From an uncultured Clostridia bacterium (GTDB lineage: Bacteria; Bacillota_A; Clostridia; TANB77; CAG-508): 35,219 bases of DNA. The stretch spans positions 1-35,219 of the forward strand of contig CALXZR010000016.1 in NCBI GenBank assembly GCA_944393295.1, given 5' to 3'. Of this stretch, positions 1-8,450 are shown one piece after another. The position numbers and the translations under genes were made by a program. Below the pieces are notes generated by a model. It did not search any database, was not told the origin of the DNA, and saw only the letters and a program-made list of their open reading frames with translations. Positions within the stretch are counted from its first letter, which is position 1; each line of letters starts with the position of its first letter.

Positions 1-108
1 AACAAGTTCATTAACGCCACTAGCATTTCCTTGATTTAAAATAGAATAAGCCATACTCATTCCTACGAAGCCTGTTCCAACTAATACTACTTTTCTTTTT
101 TCTATCAT
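1..108 (-). CDS. ldh: L-lactate dehydrogenase, N-terminal part (cut by window edge)
   Basis: Only the first 36 codons are present. They read as the N-terminal strand and dinucleotide-binding loop of an L-lactate dehydrogenase: a basic start (MIEKRK), then VVLVGTGFVGMS, the GxGxxG NAD-binding turn, and an alanine/asparagine-rich helix. The enzyme reduces pyruvate to L-lactate with NADH in the cytosol and regenerates NAD in fermentation. The start ATG is preceded by a GGAGGA ribosome site and a strong promoter on the same strand. A malate dehydrogenase of the same superfamily cannot be fully excluded from so short a piece, but the GTGFVGMS wording favours lactate dehydrogenase. Confidence 0.8.
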   Translation of the reverse strand, partial: MIEKRKVVLVGTGFVGMSMAYSILNQGNASGVNELV

Positions 109-145
109 AAAAAAATCCTCCTTAAAATTTTTCTCCTAATTAAAA

Positions 146-174
146 ATTATAATACCAAGTTGTTAAATAGTCAA
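146..174 (-). promoter_or_regulatory. sigma-A promoter of the lactate dehydrogenase gene
   Basis: Read on the minus strand: TTGACT (169-174), a 17-bp spacer, TATAAT (146-151). Both hexamers are near consensus. The predicted start of transcription lies about 30 bases before the ATG, with GGAGGA at 116-121 between them. The stretch from here to 377 holds only AT-rich runs and a weak inverted repeat near 292-316; I see no gene in it. Confidence 0.7.
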
Positions 175-377
175 TAATTTCCTTAATGAAATTTGATGTT
201 TTCTAAGATAGGAAAGAATAATGTAACTGAATTTTAATATATAATTTTGCAAGCAAAAAATGTTGCCAATAAAAATAGAGAAAAGCTTGTATTTTATATT
301 TTTATAATATAAAATGAAGGTGAAAAATTTATATTAATATATATATAATAAAAATATAATTTTAAGGGGATTTTAAA

Positions 378-1269
378 ATGAATATTAAAAAATTTTAAAT
401 TATTTTTATAGTAATTTTTATGAGCATTATAAGTATTTCATTTTATGTTAGTGGGGCTGAAGAAGAAATTTATATTGAAAATTCAAAATTAGATGAAATA
501 CAAATTACAAGGCTAGATGATTCGCAAGAAATTGTAATTTCAGATGAAACAAGGTCAAAAGTAAGTATTAAAGATTTAGAAGAATATATAGAAAAAACTA
601 TATAGATTCTAAGGAAAATTTGATTACAGCTAGAGCAGCAGTTCCGGAAGGTTGTTTAGATTTTGTAAACGGTGATGAAGTATCAGGTTGGGCTTGGAGA
701 AGTTCTTCACCAAATGACCCAATAAATGTAAAGATTACTTTAGGAAATGTAACAACAGGTCAGGAATTTATAAAAGAATTTTCTGCAAGATATTATAGAG
801 AAGATTTGAAAAATGCAGGAATTGGAAATGGATATCATAAGTTCAGTTATGCTATTGATTGGTCGGATTATCCACCAGGAAATTATTTAGTTTCAGCTAT
901 AGAATACCTGTAATAGATTTTAAATATAAAATTGGAAATTTTTATACAGAAAATATATATACAGTAATGGTAGAAAAAGGAAAAGTTTCTAAAATTGCAG
1001 ATAATACTATAAATTTTAACTTATCAAAAGAAAAAATAATAGAATTGGAAAATTTTAATTTAAGCGAGGAACAAATAACTCAATATAAAAATAGAGCTTT
1101 GAATGATATTGTGGAAGATGAAATGAAAAGTAATATAGGAAAAAGTGATATAAATTACAGATTCTTTTATGATATTAGCAAAGATAAAAAATATATTGAG
1201 ATTATTATTAAAATAAATAATGGAAAAGGGGATTCTATTAGCGTACAAAATAGAAAATACGAAATTTAA
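378..1269 (+). pseudogene. broken gene for a secreted protein with a GWAW-type repeat domain
   Basis: One reading line is recovered in three frames. It starts at ATG 378 behind an AAGGGG ribosome site: MNIKKF, then an in-frame TAA (396-398), then a hydrophobic stretch (IIFIVIFMSIISISFYVSG) that would complete a signal peptide. Near 600-605 the frame breaks. Removing one TA from the local TATATA restores EKTIDSKENLITARA. Residues then follow the pattern CLDFVNGDEVSGWAW ... NAGIGNGYHKF ... PPGNY, a beta-rich domain repeated in many secreted bacterial proteins. A second break near 890-900 behaves like a one-base loss before RIPVIDFKYKIGNFY, and the line ends at 1269. The function of the intact ancestor is unknown. 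The open pieces at 420, 620 and 859 have no ribosome sites of their own, which argues for one dead gene rather than three small ones. Confidence 0.75.
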
Positions 1270-1286
1270 TTAAAGGAAGAACGAAT

Positions 1287-1805
1287 ATGAAAAAGAAAAC
1301 AAAAATGGTATTAGTTTTATTAGTAATTGTTGTAATAATAGTTGTTATTTTATTATTAAATTTGCAAACAAAGGATCCATTAGAAGGAATATATACGGGA
1401 TTATATTCACCATATGAAATTTTAGAAGTAAGTGAAACTAAAGAAAGAAAAAATGAATTTGTAAAAGTAAATACAACAAAATTTTATAAAAAAAATAAAT
1501 TTAATATATATTACTACAATATAGATAATTTTCATCAAGAAGGAGACGAACATGATATTATGGAATTAATAAACTATTCAGCTAGATATTCAATAAATAC
1601 TCTTTATTCAAATTTATATTATAATATAACTCAAAATAAATGTACCTTTGAAAAAAATTTATGCTATGATAAATATACTTTTGATAATTTTGTTGTAATA
1701 AAATGTTGGGATTTTTTTGGAAATAATGATATTTATATTGGAACTCCAGCAGAAGAAGTTGAGAATTATGTAGTTGAAAAAGTAATTCATATTTATAAAA
1801 CTTAA
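1287..1805 (+). CDS. small membrane-anchored protein of unknown function
   Basis: 172 residues with a basic N-terminus, one long hydrophobic helix (about residues 7-26, VLVLLVIVVIIVVILLL) and a Tyr/Asn/Lys-rich outer part with two cysteines close together (near residues 118 and 124) and a third later, so a disulfide outside the cell is possible. AAGGAAG lies just before the ATG. It begins 17 bases after the end of the broken gene at 378-1269 and is closed by a clear terminator, so the two were probably one transcription unit. I recognise no family. Confidence 0.6.
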   Translation: MKKKTKMVLVLLVIVVIIVVILLLNLQTKDPLEGIYTGLYSPYEILEVSETKERKNEFVKVNTTKFYKKNKFNIYYYNIDNFHQEGDEHDIMELINYSARYSINTLYSNLYYNITQNKCTFEKNLCYDKYTFDNFVVIKCWDFFGNNDIYIGTPAEEVENYVVEKVIHIYKT

Positions 1806-1838
1806 TTGAGAAATTTAATTAATATAAATTTTATAGTT

Positions 1839-1881
1839 AAAAAACTTGTTTTTGGTAGTATCTTAAAAACAGGTTTTTTTT
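1839..1881 (+). terminator. intrinsic terminator after the 1287 gene
   Basis: Stem of AAAAACTTGTTTTT (1840-1853) against AAAAACAGGTTTTT (1865-1878), one wobble pair, loop GGTAGTATCTT-like, then a T run. Confidence 0.75.
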
Positions 1882-1891
1882 CTTTTTTCTA

Positions 1892-1920
1892 TTGTAAAAA
1901 AAATCAAAAATTGATAAAAT
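1892..1920 (+). promoter_or_regulatory. possible promoter for the FtsX-type permease
   Basis: TTGTAA (1892-1897), 17-bp spacer, TAAAAT (1915-1920). A second TATAAT lies at 1923-1928 without a good -35 partner. The region is very AT-rich, so chance is a real risk. Confidence 0.35.
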
Positions 1921-1948
1921 ATTATAATAAAAAATAAAGGAAGGAAAA

Positions 1949-4900
1949 ATGAAAAGAGCACTATTAAAAGATAGTTTTAAAGAAATTAAAAAGAGTTATA
2001 AAAGATTTTTATCTATACTACTAATGGCTTTATTAGGAGTAGGCTTTTTTTGCGGTTTAAGAGCATCAAGTCCGGATATGAAAGCAACTATAGATAGCTA
2101 TTTTGATAAGTGCAATTTTTTTGATATACAAGTTTTATCTACTTTAGGGTTAACAGATGATGATATAAAAGCTTTAGAAGAAATAGAAGGTATAGAAAAG
2201 GCATACCCAGTTTTCTCAAAAGATGTAAAATTAGTAGAAAATAATTTAGAATATATTTTAAATCTTACTACTCTAACAAACGAAATAAATGAAGTAAAAA
2301 TAGTTCAGGGAGAAGAACCCAAAAATTCAAATGAGTGTTTAGTAGAAGCTAGTTTATTAACTGATTTAAATAAAAACATAGGCGATACTATAGATATTCA
2401 GAAAGAATTGAAAGAAAATGAAGAAGCAAGTCTAGTAAATACAGAATTAAAAATAGTAGGAGTTATCCAAAGTCCAATGTTTATTTCTAGAGAAAAAGGA
2501 ACTAGCTCTTTGGGATCTGGAAAAATAGACTATTATATTTATGTACCAGATAGCAACATAAGCTCAGATGTATATACTTCAATTTATGCAAAAGTAGCTT
2601 CTGCAAAGGAACTAAACACTACATCAGATGAATATACGGAATTAATAGATAGTGTAAAAGAAAAAATTGAACAGATTGAAGATACACAAAAACAAAGAAG
2701 ATATGATGAACTTATTGGAGAAGCTAATCAAAAATTAGATGATGCTCAAAAAGAGTTAGATACTGAAAAAGCTGATGCTGAAAGTAAAATACAGGAAGCA
2801 GAAGATGAAATAAATTCAAATGAAAAGAAATTAAATGATGCCCAAAGCGAGTTAAATAGCAATAAAACAAAGGCAAATAATGAATTTGCTAAAGCAAAAG
2901 AAGAAATTGAAAATGCAAAAAAGACTTTAGATGAAAACAAAATAGAATTAGAAACTAAAAAAGCAGAAGCAGAAGAAGGGTTTAAACAAGCAGAGGAACA
3001 AAAAGCAAGTTTAGAAGAACAACTTACAACTTTAACTGCTGGAATTACAGAATTACAAAATAGAAAACAAGAAGTTGAAGATGCAATAAAAAATCAAGGT
3101 GCATATATGACAGAAGAGCAATTAGCAGAGGCAAAATATCAATTGGCATATATTGAAGGACAAATTTCTGAACTTGAACAAAATAAAACAAAACTAGAAG
3201 CAGGGATACAAGAAATTGAAAATCAAGTATCAAGTGGTAAATCAGAGCTTGAAACAGCAGAAAATCAAATAAGTAATGGATATAAAGAGATAGAAGAAAA
3301 TGAAAAGACGCTAAATTCACAAATAAATCAAACTAATAAAGAATTGAAAGATGCCCAAAATGAAATTAATAGTGGAAAAGAAGAAATAGAAGAGGCCAAG
3401 AAAACCTTAGAAGAAAGCAAACAAGAATTTAATGAAAAAATAACAGAGGCAGAAAGTAAATTAATTGATGCAAGAGAAGAAGTTGCAAATATTGAAAAGC
3501 CAGAATGGTATATTTGGGATAGAAATAATAATCAAGGATACTCAAGCTATATTAGTGATTCTGACAATATGTCAAAAATAGCAAATGTTTTTCCAGCTGT
3601 GTTTTTTATAATTGCGGCATTAATTAGCTTAACTTCTATGACAAGAATGGTAGAGGAACAAAGAGGAATTATAGGAACATTAAAAGCATTGGGATATTCT
3701 AATATTTTGATATCTATTAAATATATATTATATGCAACTCTAGCTACTGTAATAGGAGCTATTGTTGGAATGAATATAGGATTTCAGCTATTGCCAAGAA
3801 TTGTAATTTCACTTTATCAGATGATGTATCCTTATGTTAGTGAGCATGTTATAGAGTTTAATTACTTTTATGCAGGATTAGGATTAGGTCTAATATGTAT
3901 ATGTAATATTGGAGCTACAATTTATGCAATTCAAAAAGAATTAAAATCTACTCCGGCAGAGCTTATGAGACCAAAAGCTCCAAAATCAGGAAAAAGAGTT
4001 TTACTAGAAAAAATAACTTTTATATGGAAACATTTAAGCTTTACGCAAAAAGTTACTGTAAGAAATATGTTTAGATATAAGAAAAGATTTATTATGACAA
4101 TTGCCGGAATAAGTGGTTGTACAGCATTAGTATTAGTTGGCTTTGGAATAAAAGATTCTATTGCTAAAATAATGCATTATCAATATGAAAATGTGTATCA
4201 ATATAATGCAACAATAAGCTTAAAATCAAATCTTGAAGAAAATGAATTGCAAGAGTTACAAAATAAATTAATAGAAATGAGCGATATATCAGCTCAGACA
4301 GAAGCATATTTAACCTCTATTACTCTTATCTCAAATACTGAAAATAGAGATGCTCAAATAGTAGTACCAGAAGATATAGAGGAGATAGATCAAGCTATTC
4401 ATTTAAATGACAGTAAAACAAAAGAAAGGATTAAATTAGATAATGATACAATATTTATAACAGAAAAACTTGCGGATTTACTAAATGTAAAACAAGGTGA
4501 CAATATAGAATTAGAAGATTCAGAGCATAATAAGTATAATGTAAAGATTGGTGCAGTAGTAGAGCAATATTTAGAACATTATATTTATATGAGTAAGGAT
4601 TTATATGAAAAAACTTTTAATGAGGCTTATAAATCTAATATTATATACATAAATTATTCTAATGAAAATATAGATGAAGATGCTTTAATTTCAGAATTAC
4701 TAAAAGATAGTAGAATATCTACAGCGATAGGAACAAACAAAGTAATATCAAGCGTAGATGATATGTTAACAGCATTAAATTCTGTTGTATATATTTTAAT
4801 TATATGTGCAGGACTTCTTGCTTTTGTTGTGCTTTATAATTTATCAAATATAAATATAAGCGAAAGAATAAGAGAACTAGCAACAATAAAAGTATTAGGC

Positions 4901-5176
4901 TTTTACGATAAAGAAGTATATGATTATGTTGCAAGAGAAGTTATAATATTAACAATTATAGGTATTTTATTAGGGTTAGTAGGTGGATACTTTTTAAGTA
5001 ATTTTATAATTTCTACTTGTGAAACAGAGGCTTTGAGATTTCCAAGAATTATACTTCCACAAAGTTATTTATATGCAGCTTTAATTACAACTGCATTTAC
5101 AATAATTGTAAATATAGCAACTTACTTTGCTTTAAAGAAAATAGATATGATAGAATCTTTAAAAAGTGTAGAGTAA
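1949..5176 (+). CDS. FtsX-type ABC permease with long coiled-coil insert
   Basis: 1075 residues. An N-terminal helix (about 20-40) is followed by an outer domain (about 41-230), a long Glu/Lys/Gln heptad-rich coiled coil (about 233-512), a first FtsX block of several membrane helices (about 545-660, with the LTSMTRMVEEQRG and GTLKALGYS signatures), a linker and helix near 715-735, a second outer domain, and a second FtsX block (about 945-1070, ISERIRELATIKVLGF). This is the MacB/FtsX fold in which a cytoplasmic ATPase drives an outer domain mechanically rather than pumping through a pore; the coiled coil may reach into the cell wall. No ATPase gene lies beside it, so its partner must be elsewhere. 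GGAAGG precedes the ATG. The next gene starts 24 bases later and is probably co-transcribed. Confidence 0.85.
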   Translation: MKRALLKDSFKEIKKSYKRFLSILLMALLGVGFFCGLRASSPDMKATIDSYFDKCNFFDIQVLSTLGLTDDDIKALEEIEGIEKAYPVFSKDVKLVENNLEYILNLTTLTNEINEVKIVQGEEPKNSNECLVEASLLTDLNKNIGDTIDIQKELKENEEASLVNTELKIVGVIQSPMFISREKGTSSLGSGKIDYYIYVPDSNISSDVYTSIYAKVASAKELNTTSDEYTELIDSVKEKIEQIEDTQKQRRYDELIGEANQKLDDAQKELDTEKADAESKIQEAEDEINSNEKKLNDAQSELNSNKTKANNEFAKAKEEIENAKKTLDENKIELETKKAEAEEGFKQAEEQKASLEEQLTTLTAGITELQNRKQEVEDAIKNQGAYMTEEQLAEAKYQLAYIEGQISELEQNKTKLEAGIQEIENQVSSGKSELETAENQISNGYKEIEENEKTLNSQINQTNKELKDAQNEINSGKEEIEEAKKTLEESKQEFNEKITEAESKLIDAREEVANIEKPEWYIWDRNNNQGYSSYISDSDNMSKIANVFPAVFFIIAALISLTSMTRMVEEQRGIIGTLKALGYSNILISIKYILYATLATVIGAIVGMNIGFQLLPRIVISLYQMMYPYVSEHVIEFNYFYAGLGLGLICICNIGATIYAIQKELKSTPAELMRPKAPKSGKRVLLEKITFIWKHLSFTQKVTVRNMFRYKKRFIMTIAGISGCTALVLVGFGIKDSIAKIMHYQYENVYQYNATISLKSNLEENELQELQNKLIEMSDISAQTEAYLTSITLISNTENRDAQIVVPEDIEEIDQAIHLNDSKTKERIKLDNDTIFITEKLADLLNVKQGDNIELEDSEHNKYNVKIGAVVEQYLEHYIYMSKDLYEKTFNEAYKSNIIYINYSNENIDEDALISELLKDSRISTAIGTNKVISSVDDMLTALNSVVYILIICAGLLAFVVLYNLSNINISERIRELATIKVLGFYDKEVYDYVAREVIILTIIGILLGLVGGYFLSNFIISTCETEALRFPRIILPQSYLYAALITTAFTIIVNIATYFALKKIDMIESLKSVE

Positions 5177-5200
5177 AACAAAAGATATAGAGGAGAGTAT

Positions 5201-6805
5201 ATGAAAAATAGGGGTATTACATTAGTAGCATTAGTAATAACAATTATAGTTTTACTAATAATAACAGGAATAAGTCTAAATTTAATATTAGGAGAAAATG
5301 GAATTTTAAGTAATGCTCAAAATGCAAAATTAAAAAATGAGGAAGAAAATCTAAAGGAAGAAATTTCAATGGGAATGTCTGCCCTAGATATCGAATACTA
5401 CTATAAGGCTTCTGCTTCTGGAATAACTATTGATAGTATATACAATACTAATAATTTAGCAAAATATTTAAGTGGTAAATTAAACGGTTTTATTTACAAT
5501 CAAGGTGGAATAAGTTATATATATTATACTAATAGAAATGGTGAAGCATATACAATTCAAGTAAAAGATAGTGAAGTATATAGTATAGCAGGTGGAATTA
5601 ATGCTGTTCCTGGAAAAGTAACTTCTATTTCAATGCAGGGAAATAAAATTAATTTGGGCAATGGAGAGGAAAACGCTAGTTATAGTAGTAGTGATACTAA
5701 TATTTTAGAAGTAGATGAAAATGGAAATGTAACAAGAAAAAATAATGGTGATGCAATTATTACAAAGGTAACCATTGAAGAAAATGGTGATGAAAAAATT
5801 GAAGAATATAATTTTACAGAAGATATTAATAAAATAGGTATAATAGAAACAGATGAAATCAAAGTTGGAAGAATAGCAAGCAAAAACTGTACAATAAATA
5901 ATGAAGAAAGCAATTATAGTTACAAAAATCCAATAATTCCAAAGGGTTTTAAAGCAGTAAACACTCAAGTGGCAAGATGGAATTATAGTAATGGAGTAGT
6001 TGAAGGTTGGAACTCAGGGCTAACAATAGAAGATGAAAAAGGAAATCAATTTATTTGGGTTCCAATCTATGATACTACATTTTTTAAAAATTATACTTCA
6101 TATAAAACTAAAACATATATATTTATACAAAATGTGGAAAGCTATGGTACATCAGTTAATACAAATGATACAATTTTAAAATATCAAGGAGCTTATGTAT
6201 CAAGGTATGAAGCTGGAATACCAGAAAGCGAAACAAATTTATTAAATAATAAATTACTTAGAAATACAAGCTCAGTAACACCAGAATTAAAAAGAAATTT
6301 AGTCCCTTGGAATAATATTTCTTGGCAAAATGCATATACAATATCTACTAATATGTATAGCAGTGATGAATATGGAGTAACAAGTGGATTGCCAACGAGA
6401 TTACAAAGTTATGCACTTCTTATGTGGGCTGTACAATGTGGAATTAATGTTTTAGATCAAAATTTTATAGATCATGGAAATTTAAAACCAAGCCAAATAT
6501 CTTTAGATTTAATCCCAAGAGTGTCTAACGATGGAGGAGTTAGTTGGTTTGATAAACTTGAAAAAAATAAAGGAGAGGAATATATTTTAAGAACAGGAGC
6601 ATCTAGTAGCTTAAGCATAAATAATTTATATGATTTTGCAGGAAATTTATCAGAATATTTAGATAATGCTAATACCGAAGGAAAAATAAGTCATTCAGGA
6701 GAAAGTTATCTAGATTCAAATATAAGTCGTAGTGATGAGTACCAATATACTAAAGAGCAATTTTCTGATAGTGTAGGTTTTAGAATAACTTTAATGATAA
6801 AATAA
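5201..6805 (+). CDS. prepilin-like protein with Ig-like and formylglycine-enzyme-like domains
   Basis: 534 residues behind GAGGAGAG. The N-terminus (MKNRGITLVALVITIIVLL) is a type IV prepilin-like signal: short basic leader, a Gly before the hydrophobic helix, then GISLNLILGENGIL and a charged helix. Residues about 135-205 look like a bacterial Ig-like (Big_2) fold (SSSDTNILEVDENGNVT). Residues about 280-534 match the SUMF1/formylglycine-generating-enzyme fold: NQFIWVPI, YVSRYEAG, VPWNNISWQNAY, LPTRLQSYALLMWAVQ, NLYDFAGNLSEYLDN and the closing VGFRITLMI. In this setting the fold is more likely a binding or display module than an enzyme; I cannot see the paired active-site cysteines of true sulfatase activators. 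It follows the FtsX permease by 24 bases, hinting at one envelope-related unit. Confidence 0.75.
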   Translation: MKNRGITLVALVITIIVLLIITGISLNLILGENGILSNAQNAKLKNEEENLKEEISMGMSALDIEYYYKASASGITIDSIYNTNNLAKYLSGKLNGFIYNQGGISYIYYTNRNGEAYTIQVKDSEVYSIAGGINAVPGKVTSISMQGNKINLGNGEENASYSSSDTNILEVDENGNVTRKNNGDAIITKVTIEENGDEKIEEYNFTEDINKIGIIETDEIKVGRIASKNCTINNEESNYSYKNPIIPKGFKAVNTQVARWNYSNGVVEGWNSGLTIEDEKGNQFIWVPIYDTTFFKNYTSYKTKTYIFIQNVESYGTSVNTNDTILKYQGAYVSRYEAGIPESETNLLNNKLLRNTSSVTPELKRNLVPWNNISWQNAYTISTNMYSSDEYGVTSGLPTRLQSYALLMWAVQCGINVLDQNFIDHGNLKPSQISLDLIPRVSNDGGVSWFDKLEKNKGEEYILRTGASSSLSINNLYDFAGNLSEYLDNANTEGKISHSGESYLDSNISRSDEYQYTKEQFSDSVGFRITLMIK

Positions 6806-6834
6806 AAATAATAGTAAAAAATAGTAAAAAAAGT

Positions 6835-6863
6835 TTGATTTTTATGTAAATCTATAATATAAT
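6835..6863 (+). promoter_or_regulatory. sigma-A promoter of guaBA
   Basis: TTGATT (6835-6840), 17-bp spacer, TATAAT (6858-6863), giving a short leader of under 30 bases that contains AGGAGG before guaB. The leader is too short for a purine riboswitch, so any guanine control must act by another route. Confidence 0.65.
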
Positions 6864-6897
6864 ATAAATATTAATTTATTTTAGGAGGATTTATATA

Positions 6898-8400
6898 ATG
6901 GCAAAAATATTAGAAGATATTTCAAGAACTTTTAATGAATATTTACTATTACCAAATTTAACAGATGAAAGATGTATACCAAGTAACGTAAGTTTAAGAA
7001 CACCACTTGTAAAATTTAAAAAAGGAGAAGAAGCAAAATATTATGCGAACGTCCCATTTGTTTCTGCAATAATGCAAGCAGTTTCAGGAGAAGAAATGGC
7101 TATTGCATTAGCACGAGAAGGGGGATGTTCTTTTATTTATGGTTCACAATCAATAGAATCACAAGCAAAAATGGTCTACAATGTAAAAAAATATAAAGCA
7201 GGTTTTGTAGATAGTGATTCAAATGTAAAAAGTGGAACAACTTTAAGAGAAGTAGTAGAATTAGTAAAGAGAACAGGGCATTCAACAGTAACTATTACAG
7301 AAGACGGAAGTAGCAATGGTAAATTTTTAGGCTTAGTAACAGATAAAGATTATAGAATTTCTAGAGCAGATTTAGATACACCAATAGATATGTATATGAC
7401 TCCTAGAGAAAGAATTGTATGTGCGAAAAAGGGAATTAGCTTATCAGAAGCTAATGATATTATTTGGGAAAATAAAATTAGTTGTTTGCCAATATTAGAT
7501 GAAAATGACAATTTAGAGCATCTAGTATTTAGAAAAGACTATGAAGATAGAAAAAACAATCCAGAATCTTTATTAGATGAAGAAAAAAGATACATAGTTG
7601 GTGCAGGTATTAATACAAGAGATTATGCAGAAAGAATACCAGCTTTAGTAGAAGCTGGAGTAGATATGATTTGTATGGACTCTTCAGATGGATATTCTGT
7701 ATGGCAAAAAAATACAATTGACTGGGTAAGAGAGCACTATGGAGATGATGTAAAAATAGGCGCTGGTAATGTTGTAGACAGAGAAGGCTTTATGTATTTA
7801 GCAGAGGCTGGAGCTGATTTTATAAAAGTTGGAGTAGGAGGAGGCTCAATCTGTATTACTCGTGAAACTAAAGGAATTGGACGTGGACAAGCAAGTGCTT
7901 TATTAGATGTTGTTGCTGCTCGTGATGAATATTTTGAAAAAACAGGTGTATATATTCCAATTTGCTCAGATGGTGGAATTGTACATGACCATCACATTAC
8001 TCTAGCTTTGGCAATGGGAGCAGATTTTGTAATGATGGGAAGATATTTTGCAAGATTTGAAGAAAGCCCTACAAGAAAACTTAAAGTAAATGGAAATACT
8101 GTAAAAGAATATTGGGGAGAAGGTTCAAATAGAGCTAGAAATTGGCAAAGATACGATATGGGAGGAGATAAAAAACTTTCTTTTGAAGAAGGTGTTGATT
8201 CATACATTCCATATGCTGGACCATTAAAGGACAATTTAGCCATTACTGTAAGTAAAATAAAATCTACAATGTGTAATTGTGGTGCCATTACAATTCCAGA
8301 GTTACATGAAAAAGCAAGACTAACTCTAGTTTCAAATGTAAGTATAAAAGAAGGTAGTGCTCATGATGTAATTTTAAAAGAAATTGAGCAAAGAGGATAA
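6898..8400 (+). CDS. guaB: inosine-5'-monophosphate dehydrogenase (protist-like type)
   Basis: 500 residues, a full-length enzyme. It oxidises IMP to XMP with NAD in the cytosol, the committed step to guanine nucleotides. The TIM barrel is interrupted by a CBS pair (about residues 95-215). The catalytic loop reads [20 protein letters not shown] with the nucleophile at Cys319, and the flap carries the Arg418-Tyr419 pair (NWQRYDMGG). These positions and the surrounding wording ([43 protein letters not shown]) are those of the Tritrichomonas foetus enzyme rather than the common bacterial GuaB. AGGAGG sits before the ATG. guaA follows 50 bases downstream with no terminator, so both are one operon. 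Confidence 0.95.
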   Translation: MAKILEDISRTFNEYLLLPNLTDERCIPSNVSLRTPLVKFKKGEEAKYYANVPFVSAIMQAVSGEEMAIALAREGGCSFIYGSQSIESQAKMVYNVKKYKAGFVDSDSNVKSGTTLREVVELVKRTGHSTVTITEDGSSNGKFLGLVTDKDYRISRADLDTPIDMYMTPRERIVCAKKGISLSEANDIIWENKISCLPILDENDNLEHLVFRKDYEDRKNNPESLLDEEKRYIVGAGINTRDYAERIPALVEAGVDMICMDSSDGYSVWQKNTIDWVREHYGDDVKIGAGNVVDREGFMYLAEAGADFIKVGVGGGSICITRETKGIGRGQASALLDVVAARDEYFEKTGVYIPICSDGGIVHDHHITLALAMGADFVMMGRYFARFEESPTRKLKVNGNTVKEYWGEGSNRARNWQRYDMGGDKKLSFEEGVDSYIPYAGPLKDNLAITVSKIKSTMCNCGAITIPELHEKARLTLVSNVSIKEGSAHDVILKEIEQRG

Positions 8401-8450
8401 TATTTGAATTGTATAAGTTCAAGTGTTAAATAAAAATATAAGGAGAATTT

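Noticed and set aside
292..316. AT-rich inverted repeat ATTTTATAT/ATATAAAAT before the decayed gene
   Set aside because: Too AT-rich to distinguish from chance and with no T-run or promoter geometry that would give it a role.
1060..1248. Minus-strand open frame inside the decayed secreted-protein gene
   Set aside because: Phe/Ile-rich antisense shadow of AT-rich coding DNA with no promoter or ribosome site; the same applies to the other antisense frames such as 3045-3320 and 29094-29438.
2647..3485. Internal repeats in the permease gene as a possible DNA repeat array
   Set aside because: The similarity comes from heptad-like Glu/Lys/Gln/Asn coding in a coiled coil; there are no regularly spaced identical DNA units.
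6864..6897. Purine riboswitch before guaB
   Set aside because: The leader from the -10 element to the start is only about 30 bases and has no room for an aptamer.
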